Source: Chloroflexota bacterium | Lineage (GTDB): Bacteria > Chloroflexota > Anaerolineae > Anaerolineales > UBA11579 | Assembly: GCA_018662365.1 (NCBI GenBank) | Contig: JABJGH010000053.1 | Location: 18,760-82,759 of the forward strand | Direction: 5' to 3' | Length of the DNA stretch: 64,000 bases | Part shown: in pieces, positions 43,474 through 52,204 of the stretch | How the letters are laid out: each line of letters starts with the position of its first letter | Numbering within the stretch: position 1 is the first letter of the stretch | Program-made: the position numbers and the translations under genes | Notes under the pieces: model-generated | Databases searched by the model: none | What the model was told of the DNA's origin: nothing | The model's input: the letters and a program-made list of their open reading frames with translations, nothing else

Positions 43474-44454
43474 CTAAAATGCAAGCATTCGCGCCATTTC
43501 ATAATATTCTAAATTGACTGTTCGGTTCTTTGAGACAACTTTCTCTAATGGCACTAACTCGATCTTGCTGCCCCTCAAACCGACCATCTCGCCAGATATC
43601 CCTTCAGCAAGGGATTCAACAGCCTTTACCCCTAGCCGAGTAGCCAAAAGACGATCAAAGGCAGTGGGTCTCCCCCCTCTCTGAATATGCCCCAAAATAG
43701 TGACTCTGGTTCTAAAGCCCACATCCATTTCATCTAATTTCATTTTTAGATCTTGGGCACCTATCTCAGCACCTTCTGCGATCACAATAATTGAATGATT
43801 TTTTCCTCGAGTATATGCAGCTTCAATCACACCAGCGGCTTCCTCCACAGATGTATCCACTTCTGGAAGCAAAATCATTTCCGCCCCACCAATGATTCCT
43901 GCCATTGCAGCTAAATACCCACATCCTCTTCCCATTACCTCAACCAAAAAGGCACGATTATGGGAAGACGCGGTATCGCGCAAATTATCAATTGCCACAA
44001 GAATAGTGTTTAGGGCAGTATCCACCCCAATTGACATATTCGTTCCCCAAATATCATTGTCAATTGAAGCTGGAACGCCAATCACTTTTACATTTTTATT
44101 TGCCAATGCATGCGCACCATGTAAAGAACCATCCCCCCCTATGACAATCAATCCTTCAATCTCTTTCTCATTCATTTGGCGAATTGCTTCCCGTTGCCCC
44201 TTGTCAGTACGAAAATAATCACTCCGCGCGGTTTGTAAAATTGTGCCCCCCCGTTGCAAAATGCCGCCCACACTCCGCGGGGTTAATTCACGCATATCCC
44301 CGCGAATCAATCCTTCATAACCCTCGCTAATTCCCGCTACTTCCACCCCATAATGGCTGGCAGTTCTAACTACTGCCCGTATGCAAGGGTTCATTCCTGG
44401 GGAATCTCCACCAGAAGTCAATAAACCGATTTTTTTAACTTTACTTTTTTCCAA
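43474..44454 (-). CDS. pfkA: 6-phosphofructokinase, ATP-type signature
   Basis: 326 aa, the usual bacterial PfkA length. Motifs: IGLLTSGGDSPGMNPCIRA, donor site GGDGS (106-110) with Gly as in ATP enzymes, PASIDND (128-134), EVMGRGCGYLAAMAG, GHIQRGGRPTAFDRLLATRLG. The usual PGTIDND Gly is Ala, a mild variation. Convergent with the pyrophosphate-type paralogue 49 nt away, so one locus encodes both donor specificities. Confidence 0.9.
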   Translation of the reverse strand: MEKSKVKKIGLLTSGGDSPGMNPCIRAVVRTASHYGVEVAGISEGYEGLIRGDMRELTPRSVGGILQRGGTILQTARSDYFRTDKGQREAIRQMNEKEIEGLIVIGGDGSLHGAHALANKNVKVIGVPASIDNDIWGTNMSIGVDTALNTILVAIDNLRDTASSHNRAFLVEVMGRGCGYLAAMAGIIGGAEMILLPEVDTSVEEAAGVIEAAYTRGKNHSIIVIAEGAEIGAQDLKMKLDEMDVGFRTRVTILGHIQRGGRPTAFDRLLATRLGVKAVESLAEGISGEMVGLRGSKIELVPLEKVVSKNRTVNLEYYEMARMLAF

Positions 44455-44614
44455 TTTTCACTTCCATAAAACACTCTATCCGACTCTCTGCGTGTTATAA
44501 ATTTAATCCATAAAGCTCTAATCAAAAATGATACAACGAAATAAACACAATAACAAGGTTATTTTGAAATATACCTTCTCGCCACTTTGGTTTTATTTAC
44601 ATAATTACGATTTA

Positions 44615-44669
44615 TTGACAATCTCGGTATCAACGAGATACAATACAGATAATATTTAGGTATGCCTAA
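44615..44669 (+). promoter_or_regulatory. dtxR-family gene promoter with two palindromic operator candidates
   Basis: TTGACA (44615-44620), 18-nt spacer, TACAAT (44639-44644). Palindrome 1, ATCTCG-gtatcaa-CGAGAT (44621-44639), fills the spacer. Palindrome 2, TTAGG-TATG-CCTAA (44656-44669), sits just after the predicted start site and resembles DtxR/IdeR half-sites (TTAGG...CCTAA). Both positions would block polymerase, fitting autoregulation by the gene product. The operator identity is inferred. Confidence 0.65.
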
Positions 44670-44682
44670 TTAAGAAAAATTT

Positions 44683-45360
44683 ATGAAAAATCAAACTTCA
44701 CAATCTATAGAAGATTATTTAAAAGCTATCTATGAACTTTCCATAAAGGATGGCCGGGTAGCTACTACTCACCTGGCAAAACACCTTGGCATCTCCCCAG
44801 CCTCTGTCACCGGGATGATAAAAAAATTATCCCAAATGGAACCCCCCTATTTAAATTATCAGAAACACCAAGGAGTTTTCCTTACCGAAGCTGGAGAAAG
44901 AATCGCCTTGGAAACGTTGAGACATCATCGATTATTAGAAGTATTTCTCCACGAAATTTTAGGTTTTCCATGGGATGAAGTTCACGAAGAAGCGGATAAA
45001 CTTGAACATGTAATTTCAGAAAAATTTGAAGAGCGGATGGCTTTTGTCCTGGGGAATCCCGAGCATGACCCGCATGGAGATCCCATTCCGAATAAAGAGT
45101 TAAACGTACCCAAAGCGACAATGATATGCCTAAGTGACCTAAGGCCTCACCAAAAAGCTATTATTAAGCGGGTAAGAGACAAAGACCCAAAGTTACTCAG
45201 GTTTCTAAGTGATCTCGGCTTAATCCCAAATGCAGAAATCGAAATCAATGATTATTCTGAATTTGATGGGAACATACACTTAGCTGTAAAAAATTCATCA
45301 AAAAATGTAGTCCTCGGGCCGAGAATTACAGATCAAATTCATGTTTCAATCCTAAATTGA
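44683..45360 (+). CDS. DtxR/MntR/IdeR-family metal-dependent transcriptional regulator
   Basis: 225 aa. N-terminal winged helix (SQSIEDYLKAIYELSIKDGRVATTHLAKHLGISPASVTGMIKKLSQM), metal-binding/dimerisation domain (ALETLRHHRLLEVFLHEILGFPWDEVHEEADKLEHVISEKFEERM, with the family's HHRLLE, E-H and EEAD-LEH), GNPEHDPHGDPIP, and a C-terminal SH3/FeoA-like domain (about 145-225). Iron or manganese sensing repressor; metal identity cannot be read. The iron importer at 19-23 kb is a plausible target but I found no matching palindrome there. Confidence 0.93.
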   Translation: MKNQTSQSIEDYLKAIYELSIKDGRVATTHLAKHLGISPASVTGMIKKLSQMEPPYLNYQKHQGVFLTEAGERIALETLRHHRLLEVFLHEILGFPWDEVHEEADKLEHVISEKFEERMAFVLGNPEHDPHGDPIPNKELNVPKATMICLSDLRPHQKAIIKRVRDKDPKLLRFLSDLGLIPNAEIEINDYSEFDGNIHLAVKNSSKNVVLGPRITDQIHVSILN

Positions 45361-45510
45361 TTGAATATTTTTCTTATTTTTCTCTATAATTCTCTATTCC
45401 TTTTCAATGATATACTCACTGTTTAGCCAAGAAAATAATATCAAAATTATTATTTCGGGATGTTTTAAACGGAAATTTCTTCTTTCGAAAATAAATAATA
45501 GGTATCAATA

Positions 45511-46701
45511 ATGACCACTAGATTTAGAAATTATATTTTTGTAATATTACTTATTGTAATTCTGTCTATTTCTGCTTGCGGGGGTGGAAATTCTCCAGGT
45601 CAAGAACTGGAAAGTCAAAATAATTCAATTTTCGAGAGTGAAATAAATGTAGTAAGCGCTACCGGCAAGGTTGTACCAGAAACCTGGGTAACGATCAGTT
45701 CACCATCTGCTGGAATTGTTGTTGACCTGCCGATCGCTGAAAATCAAATTGTTAATGAGGGAGAAACACTTCTTAAACTAAGTGGATCAGAGCAAATTTC
45801 TGCCTTGGTCAGCGGCGCAAAATTAGAACTTCTCCAAGCTGAACAAGTTTTATCAGATTTTCTAGAAATTGCTCCAATAGTTACCGCCCAGGCGCAACAA
45901 AAATTGGCGGACTCAAAAAATATTTTAAATACTGCAGAACTTACTCTTGACTATTTGATAAATGGTGCAAAACAATCCACGATTGATCAAGCGGAAGCCA
46001 ATAAGATCCTTCGTCAAGATCAGCTAGAAAAAGCCCAAGAAAACTTTGAGAAGTATGAAGATAGGCCAAAAGATGATCTGGTAAGAGCAAATTTACAGTC
46101 ACTTTTAGGTCAGGCTCAAGCAGATTATGACAATGCCTTAAGGTATTACAATAATTTAATCTCAAACTCAAATGCTATTGAACTAGCTCAAGGTGAGGCA
46201 GATTTAGCGCTCGCCCAAGCTGGTGTGAATCTGGCTCAAATTGAATACAATAAGGTCGCAAATGGCCCCGATAAAGATACCCTTATTCTTTTAGAGGCAA
46301 GAATTGAAAATGCAAAGGCTCAGTTAAATGCTGCTCAAACCGCTCTAGAAGATCTCTCCTTAACCGCCCCATTTTCAGGTACTGTGAGCCACCTATATAT
46401 CCATCAAAATGAATGGGTTAACCCAAGCCAACCCATTTTGGTCATTGGGGATCTCGTCAATCTTCAGATTGAGACGACCGATCTAAATGAAATTGATGTG
46501 TCCTTCATTGAAATCGGTCAAAAGGCTACGGTAATATTTGACGCCTTAAAAGATGTTGAGGTATCGGCTATGGTGGTCGATATCTCCTCTAAGGCCTCTT
46601 TAGGAACAGGGGTGAATTACAAAGTAACACTCGCATTAGATGAAATCCCAACCGGTCTTTTTTGGGACATGACAGCATTCATCGATATTAATATTAATTA
46701 A
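45511..46701 (+). CDS. HlyD/RND-type membrane-fusion lipoprotein
   Basis: 396 aa. Lipoprotein signal (IVILSISAC at about 23). Barrel-sandwich start VSATGKVVPETWVTISSPSAGIVVDLPIAENQIVNEGETLLKL, a long Ala/Gln-rich coiled-coil hairpin (about 95-275), LTAPFSGTVSHLYIHQNEWVNPSQPILVIGD closing the lipoyl-like domain, and a beta-barrel domain. Such adaptors serve MacB-type or RND exporters, but the neighbouring genes encode no transporter, so the partner must be elsewhere. Confidence 0.85.
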   Translation: MTTRFRNYIFVILLIVILSISACGGGNSPGQELESQNNSIFESEINVVSATGKVVPETWVTISSPSAGIVVDLPIAENQIVNEGETLLKLSGSEQISALVSGAKLELLQAEQVLSDFLEIAPIVTAQAQQKLADSKNILNTAELTLDYLINGAKQSTIDQAEANKILRQDQLEKAQENFEKYEDRPKDDLVRANLQSLLGQAQADYDNALRYYNNLISNSNAIELAQGEADLALAQAGVNLAQIEYNKVANGPDKDTLILLEARIENAKAQLNAAQTALEDLSLTAPFSGTVSHLYIHQNEWVNPSQPILVIGDLVNLQIETTDLNEIDVSFIEIGQKATVIFDALKDVEVSAMVVDISSKASLGTGVNYKVTLALDEIPTGLFWDMTAFIDININ

Positions 46702-46718
46702 TCTTCCAAAAAGGCATT

Positions 46719-47366
46719 ATGAAAATTACAACTATCTTTTTCGATCTCGATGGCACCTTATATCCTCACAATAATGGCGTGTGGGGCGCCATTGCAGAAA
46801 ATATGGATCGATATATCGTTGATAATTTTGGTATTAATGAAGATAAAGTTGCTAAGCTAAAACAAGATTATTTTATCGAGTATGGCACAACATTACGAGG
46901 ATTACAAAAGAATTTCGAAGTAGATACGTTAGATTATTTAGCTCATGTCCATGATATTCCATTAGAAAAATATTTAAAACCTAATTCTAAACTAAATGAT
47001 ATTTTGACACAATTGCCTCAAAAAAAATGGATTTTAACGAATTCTGATTACCCACATAGTGAGAGAGTTCTAAATCAGTTGGGTATTAAACAGCACTTTG
47101 AGGGGATTATCGATGTATGGACCACAAAATTTTTACCCAAACCTGACCCCTTTGCGTTCAACAAGGCTTTAGAAATAGCAGGCCACTTGAATTCGTCTGA
47201 TTGTTTATTTGTAGATGATATTCCAAAAAATATTGAAGGAGCAAAAACACTTGGGTTTAAAACTGTTTTGGTAAGCGACATTAAAACAGAGGTAAGCCCA
47301 GACTTTCAGATTTCTCAAATTCATGATCTTTTGATCGAAATTCCAGAATTAGCGACTAATAATTAG
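46719..47366 (+). CDS. HAD-family hydrolase, pyrimidine 5'-nucleotidase-like
   Basis: 215 aa. HAD motif I FFDLDGTLYPHNNGVWGAIAENMDRYI with the LYP...G insertion typical of Sdt1/Phm8-type nucleotidases; motif II ILTNSDYPHSERVLNQLGI; motif III/IV KPDPFAFNKAL and CLFVDDIPKNIEGAKTLGFKTVLV. Predicted cytosolic phosphatase of pyrimidine nucleotides or a related metabolite. Seventeen nt after the lipoprotein gene. Confidence 0.85.
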   Translation: MKITTIFFDLDGTLYPHNNGVWGAIAENMDRYIVDNFGINEDKVAKLKQDYFIEYGTTLRGLQKNFEVDTLDYLAHVHDIPLEKYLKPNSKLNDILTQLPQKKWILTNSDYPHSERVLNQLGIKQHFEGIIDVWTTKFLPKPDPFAFNKALEIAGHLNSSDCLFVDDIPKNIEGAKTLGFKTVLVSDIKTEVSPDFQISQIHDLLIEIPELATNN

Positions 47367-47374
47367 GAAAGGTA

Positions 47375-47614
47375 ATGGAAAATTCAAGTTCAACTATATG
47401 GATAATTGGAATTATTTTAGGATTGGTAATTTTCTTTAATTTTGCAGCAATTTTTATGGCAAAAAATAACCAGGAAAAACTTAATAAAAGATTTGATAAT
47501 TATGGCAAAGTATTCAATGGTATTAGGAATCCTTATAAAAAAGAAGAGAAAGATTTTGAAAAATTGGCGAGTCTAGTTAACAAAATAAGGGAAGAAAATG
47601 AAGATGAAAAATAA
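47375..47614 (+). CDS. small single-pass membrane protein of unknown function
   Basis: 79 aa. One TM helix (IWIIGIILGLVIFFNFAAIFMA, about 8-29) followed by a Lys/Glu-rich cytoplasmic tail likely helical. No family recognised. ATG 47375 behind GGAAAGG, 8 nt after the HAD gene and 38 nt before the S41 protease gene, so it is probably part of the same transcript. Confidence 0.6.
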   Translation: MENSSSTIWIIGIILGLVIFFNFAAIFMAKNNQEKLNKRFDNYGKVFNGIRNPYKKEEKDFEKLASLVNKIREENEDEK

Positions 47615-47652
47615 CAGCCTTCTCATTTCTAGTCCCCCTCATTGGAGATTTA

Positions 47653-49149
47653 ATGGATAACAACAGCGCACCTCGAAACCGAAGCTTACTGTACATCATT
47701 CTTGGAATTTCAATTACACTCGTAATTTGTGTGGGCGTATTTGCCTTTGCAGGATTTGGATTGTCTCAATGGTTTGATAAATCGAGTATTGATCTCAATA
47801 ACCTAGCAGAAATTATTGAAAACCCAGTAGATATTCTACAGGAAAATTCCTCACAAGAATCTGCAGAGTTAGATCTCGAAAATATATTTATTCCATTCTG
47901 GGAAAGTTATGAGCATCTTCATCACTTTTTTATTGATCAACCGATTAACGATAGCATGTTATCTGATGGAGCCATTGAAGGTGTTCTAGCCTATCTGGAT
48001 GAGGAAAATATCGACATTGATTTAATTATTGTTCCAGAAGATGCCCCTAGTCCAGGATCTTTATCAAAACAGGCAAAAACGCCCAAGGATGCTAAGGATG
48101 CATTTTTATCTTTTTGGGAAGTTTGGCAAAAATTATTATACGCGGATATAGAAGATAATTTATCTTACGACTTCGTAATGCAATATGCCTTAAGTTATAT
48201 GGCATTAGCCTTAGACGATCCATACACCTCTTATTTAGACCCGGTTCAATATCATATGAACCAGGAAGTTTTAGACCCTGCTGGTTATGAGGGAATTGGT
48301 GCCTGGGTCGATACCACAACCGAATATATTACGATTATCAGCCCAATGGATGACTCTCCTGCTGAAAAGGCAGGGCTTCGTCCGGATGATAAGATCATTG
48401 CGATTGACGGGGAAGACATGACCGGTGTGGATGGAAGTTTAGCCCTAAGAAAAGTATTGGGCCCAGCGGGTTCGATCGTCACTTTGAGAATCCTCAGGGC
48501 TGACCTAGATCCATTTGATGTTGAGATTAAAAGAGCTAATATTCAAACTCCTGCGATTCGCAGCGAAATACTTGAAAATGATATTGCTTACTTAAGAATT
48601 TTTTCCTTTTCTGTCAATAGTCCTGAAGAGGTTCGGGCTACTTTAGAAGATTTGCTTGCAAATGATCCTAAAGGATTAATTTTGGATGTTCGATTTAATC
48701 CTGGTGGTTATGTCAATCAAGTCATCCAAATTACATCCGAATTTTTGACCTCCGGGAATGTATTGTTTGAGCAATATGGGGATGGAGCGAAAGATACATT
48801 TGAAGTGCTTCCAGGAGGGATTGCTCAAGATATCCCCATGGTTTTATTGGTAAACGAAGGGTCTGCCTCAGCCTCAGAAATTTTAGCTGGCGCCTTGCAA
48901 GATCAAAATCGAGCGATACTTGTCGGAGAAACCACTTTTGGGAAAGGCTCAGTTTTGGTCAACGTGCCGTTGTCCAATGAACAGGGGTCCATAAGCATTA
49001 CCGTAGCAGATTGGCTTTCCCCAAATGGCCGACATATTCAAGATGTCGGTATCGATCCTGATTATTTTGTTGAATTTACTCAAGAAGATGCAGATGCTGG
49101 GATTGATCCCCAACTAGACAAAGCAATTGAGTTACTTAGTACACCTTAA
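47653..49149 (+). CDS. ctpA: S41 C-terminal processing protease with duplicated N-terminal domain
   Basis: 498 aa membrane-anchored serine protease. TM at about 13-36; PDZ domain (about 211-293, GYEGIGAWVDTTTEYITIISPMDDSPAEKAGLRPDDKIIAIDGEDM); catalytic Ser in NEGSASASEILAGALQD (about 404) and Lys431 in TTFGKGSV. The N-terminal helical domain seems to occur twice: FWESYEHLHHFF...SDGAIEGVLAYLDEEN (about 82-119) and FWEVWQKLLYAD...MQYALSYMALALDDPYTSYLDP (about 154-197). Substrates unknown. Confidence 0.9.
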   Translation: MDNNSAPRNRSLLYIILGISITLVICVGVFAFAGFGLSQWFDKSSIDLNNLAEIIENPVDILQENSSQESAELDLENIFIPFWESYEHLHHFFIDQPINDSMLSDGAIEGVLAYLDEENIDIDLIIVPEDAPSPGSLSKQAKTPKDAKDAFLSFWEVWQKLLYADIEDNLSYDFVMQYALSYMALALDDPYTSYLDPVQYHMNQEVLDPAGYEGIGAWVDTTTEYITIISPMDDSPAEKAGLRPDDKIIAIDGEDMTGVDGSLALRKVLGPAGSIVTLRILRADLDPFDVEIKRANIQTPAIRSEILENDIAYLRIFSFSVNSPEEVRATLEDLLANDPKGLILDVRFNPGGYVNQVIQITSEFLTSGNVLFEQYGDGAKDTFEVLPGGIAQDIPMVLLVNEGSASASEILAGALQDQNRAILVGETTFGKGSVLVNVPLSNEQGSISITVADWLSPNGRHIQDVGIDPDYFVEFTQEDADAGIDPQLDKAIELLSTP

Positions 49150-49177
49150 TATTATTGACTAATATATGGAGATAAAC

Positions 49178-49864
49178 ATGTTTTTCAGTTTTAATTATTG
49201 GCTTTTTATGCTTCCAGCAATGATCCTTATGTTTGCGACCCAATGGTATGTAAATTCTACCTATAAAAAATGGAACAAAGTGAAGAATTATCGCGGTGTC
49301 TCAGGGATGGAAGCTGTCCAGCAGATGATTCGATCTGCAGGCCTTTACGATATTTCGGTAGAAGAAGTTGGGGGGAAATTATCTGATCATTATGATCCCA
49401 GAAAGAAGGTCCTAAGACTTTCTTCTGGTGTTTCCCAAGGAAACTCAGTTGCTTCTTTGGCTATTGCTGCTCACGAATTAGGGCATGCACAACAAGATCA
49501 GGAAGAATACTTACCCTTAAAATTACGAGCAGCAATGGTGCCGATGGTCAATATTGGGTCTTACCTCGGTTGGATTTTAATTTTTGCAGGACTATTATTG
49601 AATTTCCTAAATTTATCTTATTTGGGATTGCTAATTTTTGCGGGTGGTGCGGCATTCGCTTTACTCACATTGCCCGTTGAATTAAATGCGTCATCTCGTG
49701 CAAGAAAAATCCTCACAGATTCTGGATTAGCGGTCGATGACGAAGAACTTCGGGGCGTGGGAAGTGTGCTCAATGCCGCCGCCCTAACTTATGTAGCTGG
49801 ATTAATTACCGCAATTCTTCAATTACTATATTATGCGTCCCTAATTTCAGGTAGACGACGATAA
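49178..49864 (+). CDS. zinc metallopeptidase of the YugP-like family
   Basis: 228 aa from ATG 49178, which has GGAG 7 nt upstream; the track's ATG at 49166 contains that ribosome site. Membrane protein with an N-terminal TM helix, then GMEAVQQMIRSAGLYDISVEEVGGKLSDHYDPRKKVLRLSSGV, zinc motif AAHELGHAQQDQ, and three further TM segments. LPVELNASSRARKIL carries the third-ligand glutamate region typical of PF04298. Role unknown. Follows the S41 protease after 28 nt. Confidence 0.88.
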   Translation: MFFSFNYWLFMLPAMILMFATQWYVNSTYKKWNKVKNYRGVSGMEAVQQMIRSAGLYDISVEEVGGKLSDHYDPRKKVLRLSSGVSQGNSVASLAIAAHELGHAQQDQEEYLPLKLRAAMVPMVNIGSYLGWILIFAGLLLNFLNLSYLGLLIFAGGAAFALLTLPVELNASSRARKILTDSGLAVDDEELRGVGSVLNAAALTYVAGLITAILQLLYYASLISGRRR

Positions 49865-49879
49865 AAAGGGAGTGGACTC

Positions 49880-50215
49880 ATGACAATATTATCATTGACA
49901 GAATATCAACAATTTGCAGCTAGAACTGCTGGGGCTGGAAAAAGTGGGGACGAACGTTTGATCATTGCAGCCTTAGGGTTGGCGGGTGAAGCTGGAGAAT
50001 TTGCAAACCTCATCAAAAAGAAAACGGCTCACGGCCATGATATTAAAAATGAAGAAATAGCTGAGGAACTAGGAGATGTACTCTGGTATTTAGCAGAAGC
50101 GGCCACCTCATGCGGATTAGATTTGTCAGAGATAGCCCAAAACAACGTGGAAAAATTAAAATCTCGCTACCCAGATGGCTTTTCTCAAGAGCGTAGTATA
50201 AATAGGGAAAAATAA
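49880..50215 (+). CDS. MazG-like nucleotide pyrophosphohydrolase
   Basis: 111 aa single MazG domain: LIIAALGLAGEAGEFANLIKKKTAHGHDIKNEEIAEELGDVLWYLAEAATSCGLDL, with the EAGE and EELGDVLWYL metal-binding motifs. Hydrolyses NTPs or dNTPs to monophosphates, a house-cleaning role. Sixteen nt after the Zn peptidase gene with an AAAGGGAG ribosome site. Confidence 0.88.
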   Translation: MTILSLTEYQQFAARTAGAGKSGDERLIIAALGLAGEAGEFANLIKKKTAHGHDIKNEEIAEELGDVLWYLAEAATSCGLDLSEIAQNNVEKLKSRYPDGFSQERSINREK

Positions 50216-50253
50216 TAGCCATTAAATATAATTACATTGAAATTTTTGGGGGA

Positions 50254-50631
50254 TTATTCTGCGTGAATCTTTTCAACCAAGCGCAACGTATCAAGCAACT
50301 GTTCGGGGGCAATTTTCTTTTCCAAAATAAATTTTATTCCAATTCTAGAAAGAGCCAGTTCTGTTGCAGCATCCACAACTGCTGCCAACACAATGATGAT
50401 CATGGAGGGCAATAATTCTTGGAGAGCAGCCAAACTATCGATGCAAAGATTCCCATTGACATATGGATCAATTAATAAGATTTCGGGTTTACACAATAGA
50501 ACATGACTCTTAGCCTTGTCGAGGGTAACAGCTTTACAAAGCTCAAAATCAGTTTCCTGAACTAATAAATTTTCTATTTGTTGAAGAACACCTTGGTGAT
50601 CATCGACAATTAATACATGTGTTTTTCGCAT
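50254..50631 (-). CDS. stand-alone response-regulator receiver domain
   Basis: 125 aa, CheY-like. VLIVDDHQGVLQQIENLL provides the acidic pair, ILLIDPYVNG the phosphoacceptor Asp (about residue 54), and FILEKKI the conserved Lys region. No output domain. The same-strand neighbour upstream is a NarL-type histidine kinase (50758-52113), so it may accept phosphate from that kinase and act as a sink or signalling partner. Confidence 0.85.
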   Translation of the reverse strand: MRKTHVLIVDDHQGVLQQIENLLVQETDFELCKAVTLDKAKSHVLLCKPEILLIDPYVNGNLCIDSLAALQELLPSMIIIVLAAVVDAATELALSRIGIKFILEKKIAPEQLLDTLRLVEKIHAE

Positions 50632-50757
50632 ATATTGTTTGACTTCTAAAAATTATTTTATGAGTATATCTTTTAAAAAGTATAGCTACTCCCCATGAAA
50701 TTTCTATAGAGGCAGATGTCCTTAGTGAGAGGGGACAAACATCCTGATAAATAAATA

Positions 50758-52113
50758 TTATTTTATTGGAATATTGAGATAAACTTCTGTTCCCCCACCC
50801 TCGAACTGACCCACACTAATTTCCCCATTTAATATTGAAGCCCGTTCAGACATATTTTTCAAACCATTTCCACTTGAATTTCTCAAAGCATCTTCGTGTA
50901 TCGAGACGCCATTATCTCTAATCCGCATTTCAAATCTGCCATTATTATTTTCGAGGGAGATATCGAGGCTGGAAGCCCGAGCATGCTTTTGAACATTGGT
51001 TAATGCTTCCTGAGCAATTTGCAAGATTTCGATAGTTTGCTCCGAGGATAATTTTTCTGGATCGATTTCATCAATATCCACATCAACGTTCATGAAGGTA
51101 TTTGCTCGCAAAGCCCTAGCTAACTCTTCAATTCCCTGAACTACATTTCTACCTTGAAAATGCTGGGGTCGAAGATCTAAAATATAATTTCTAATATCGC
51201 TAATTGCATTATTTAATGAAATGATAGACTGCGTAATTTTTTCCTTGGAACTTTCAGGCTCAGAAACTAAACGCCTTTTCACATCCTCCAATATTAATCC
51301 GACCGCATAGATCGATTGGATGGTGCCATCATGCAGGTCCATGCCAAATCTTTCACGTTCCTCGAGCACCGCTAAGTCTTGAATTTGGCGGTATAACCTC
51401 GCATTTTCAATGGCGATAGCCGCTTGAGTTGCAAACATTTCCAATACTTGCTGATCTTCCTGAGTATAGGGGATTACTTTAGGGTTTTTTGAATAGGCAT
51501 CGTCCAGTTTTTCAGAAAGATACAGATCCCCGATCACTTTCCCTTTTATCCTCACTGGCACACCTACCAGGTTATCCATTTTAGGGTGAGCTTCTGGAAA
51601 TCCAGAATGTTTTTCGTGGGAAACAATATCGTCTACTAAAAGAGGTTTCCCTTCTTGCATTAAAACCTTAAACAATCCTTTTCCATGGGGAGGTTCTCCG
51701 ATGGTGTTTTTTTCATCTAAGGAAATACCAGAGGTGATAAATTGTTCAAAATATGTCCCATCTTCATTCAAAACACCCAGGGCACAATATCGAGAATTAA
51801 TTAATCCTCGGCTAATATCTACGACTTTTTGCAATACTAGACTGAGATCCAATTCGGTGGTTAGGGCCAATGAGGCTGAATTTAAAGCTTCTAATTGTTT
51901 TGCTCTTCTTCTGATTTCCTCTTCACGGTTATCAATAAATCCGAAAACCCAGGTTGAGAATACTCCTGCACCGAGAGAAATCACGAGTAAAGCTGATAAT
52001 ATCCCCCAAAATGAAAAATAACCTTTAAAAAAATAGTCAATTGTTGATAGAAGAGCGACAAAAAAACCAACGGGCAAAACAATGGTCAACCATCTCAATA
52101 GACGTTTATTCAT
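50758..52113 (-). CDS. NarL-type sensor histidine kinase with GAF domain
   Basis: 451 aa. Two N-terminal TM helices (about 8-27 and 36-58), a coiled linker, GAF domain (about 88-242), then a HisKA_3 dimerisation domain with LEERERFGMDLHDGTIQSIYAVGLILEDV (phospho-His in DLHDG), and a HATPase with LQIAQEALTNVQKHA, MRIRDNGV and GNGLKNMSERA. Partner is the divergent LuxR-type regulator starting 91 nt away. The GAF may sense a small molecule or heme; no ligand is evident. Confidence 0.92.
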   Translation of the reverse strand: MNKRLLRWLTIVLPVGFFVALLSTIDYFFKGYFSFWGILSALLVISLGAGVFSTWVFGFIDNREEEIRRRAKQLEALNSASLALTTELDLSLVLQKVVDISRGLINSRYCALGVLNEDGTYFEQFITSGISLDEKNTIGEPPHGKGLFKVLMQEGKPLLVDDIVSHEKHSGFPEAHPKMDNLVGVPVRIKGKVIGDLYLSEKLDDAYSKNPKVIPYTQEDQQVLEMFATQAAIAIENARLYRQIQDLAVLEERERFGMDLHDGTIQSIYAVGLILEDVKRRLVSEPESSKEKITQSIISLNNAISDIRNYILDLRPQHFQGRNVVQGIEELARALRANTFMNVDVDIDEIDPEKLSSEQTIEILQIAQEALTNVQKHARASSLDISLENNNGRFEMRIRDNGVSIHEDALRNSSGNGLKNMSERASILNGEISVGQFEGGGTEVYLNIPIK

Positions 52114-52139
52114 TCAAATTCCAATTAATAATCATTTAA

Positions 52140-52148
52140 TGCTATAAT
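52140..52148 (+). promoter_or_regulatory. extended -10 promoter of the NarL-type regulator
   Basis: TGCTATAAT matches TGnTATAAT, about 56 nt before the ATG at 52205. It lies in the 91-nt divergent gap with the kinase gene. Confidence 0.5.
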
Positions 52149-52204
52149 CCAATTCGGACAAATTATAGCGTCTTAATCCTATCAGGTCAAACAAAACATA
52201 AAAA

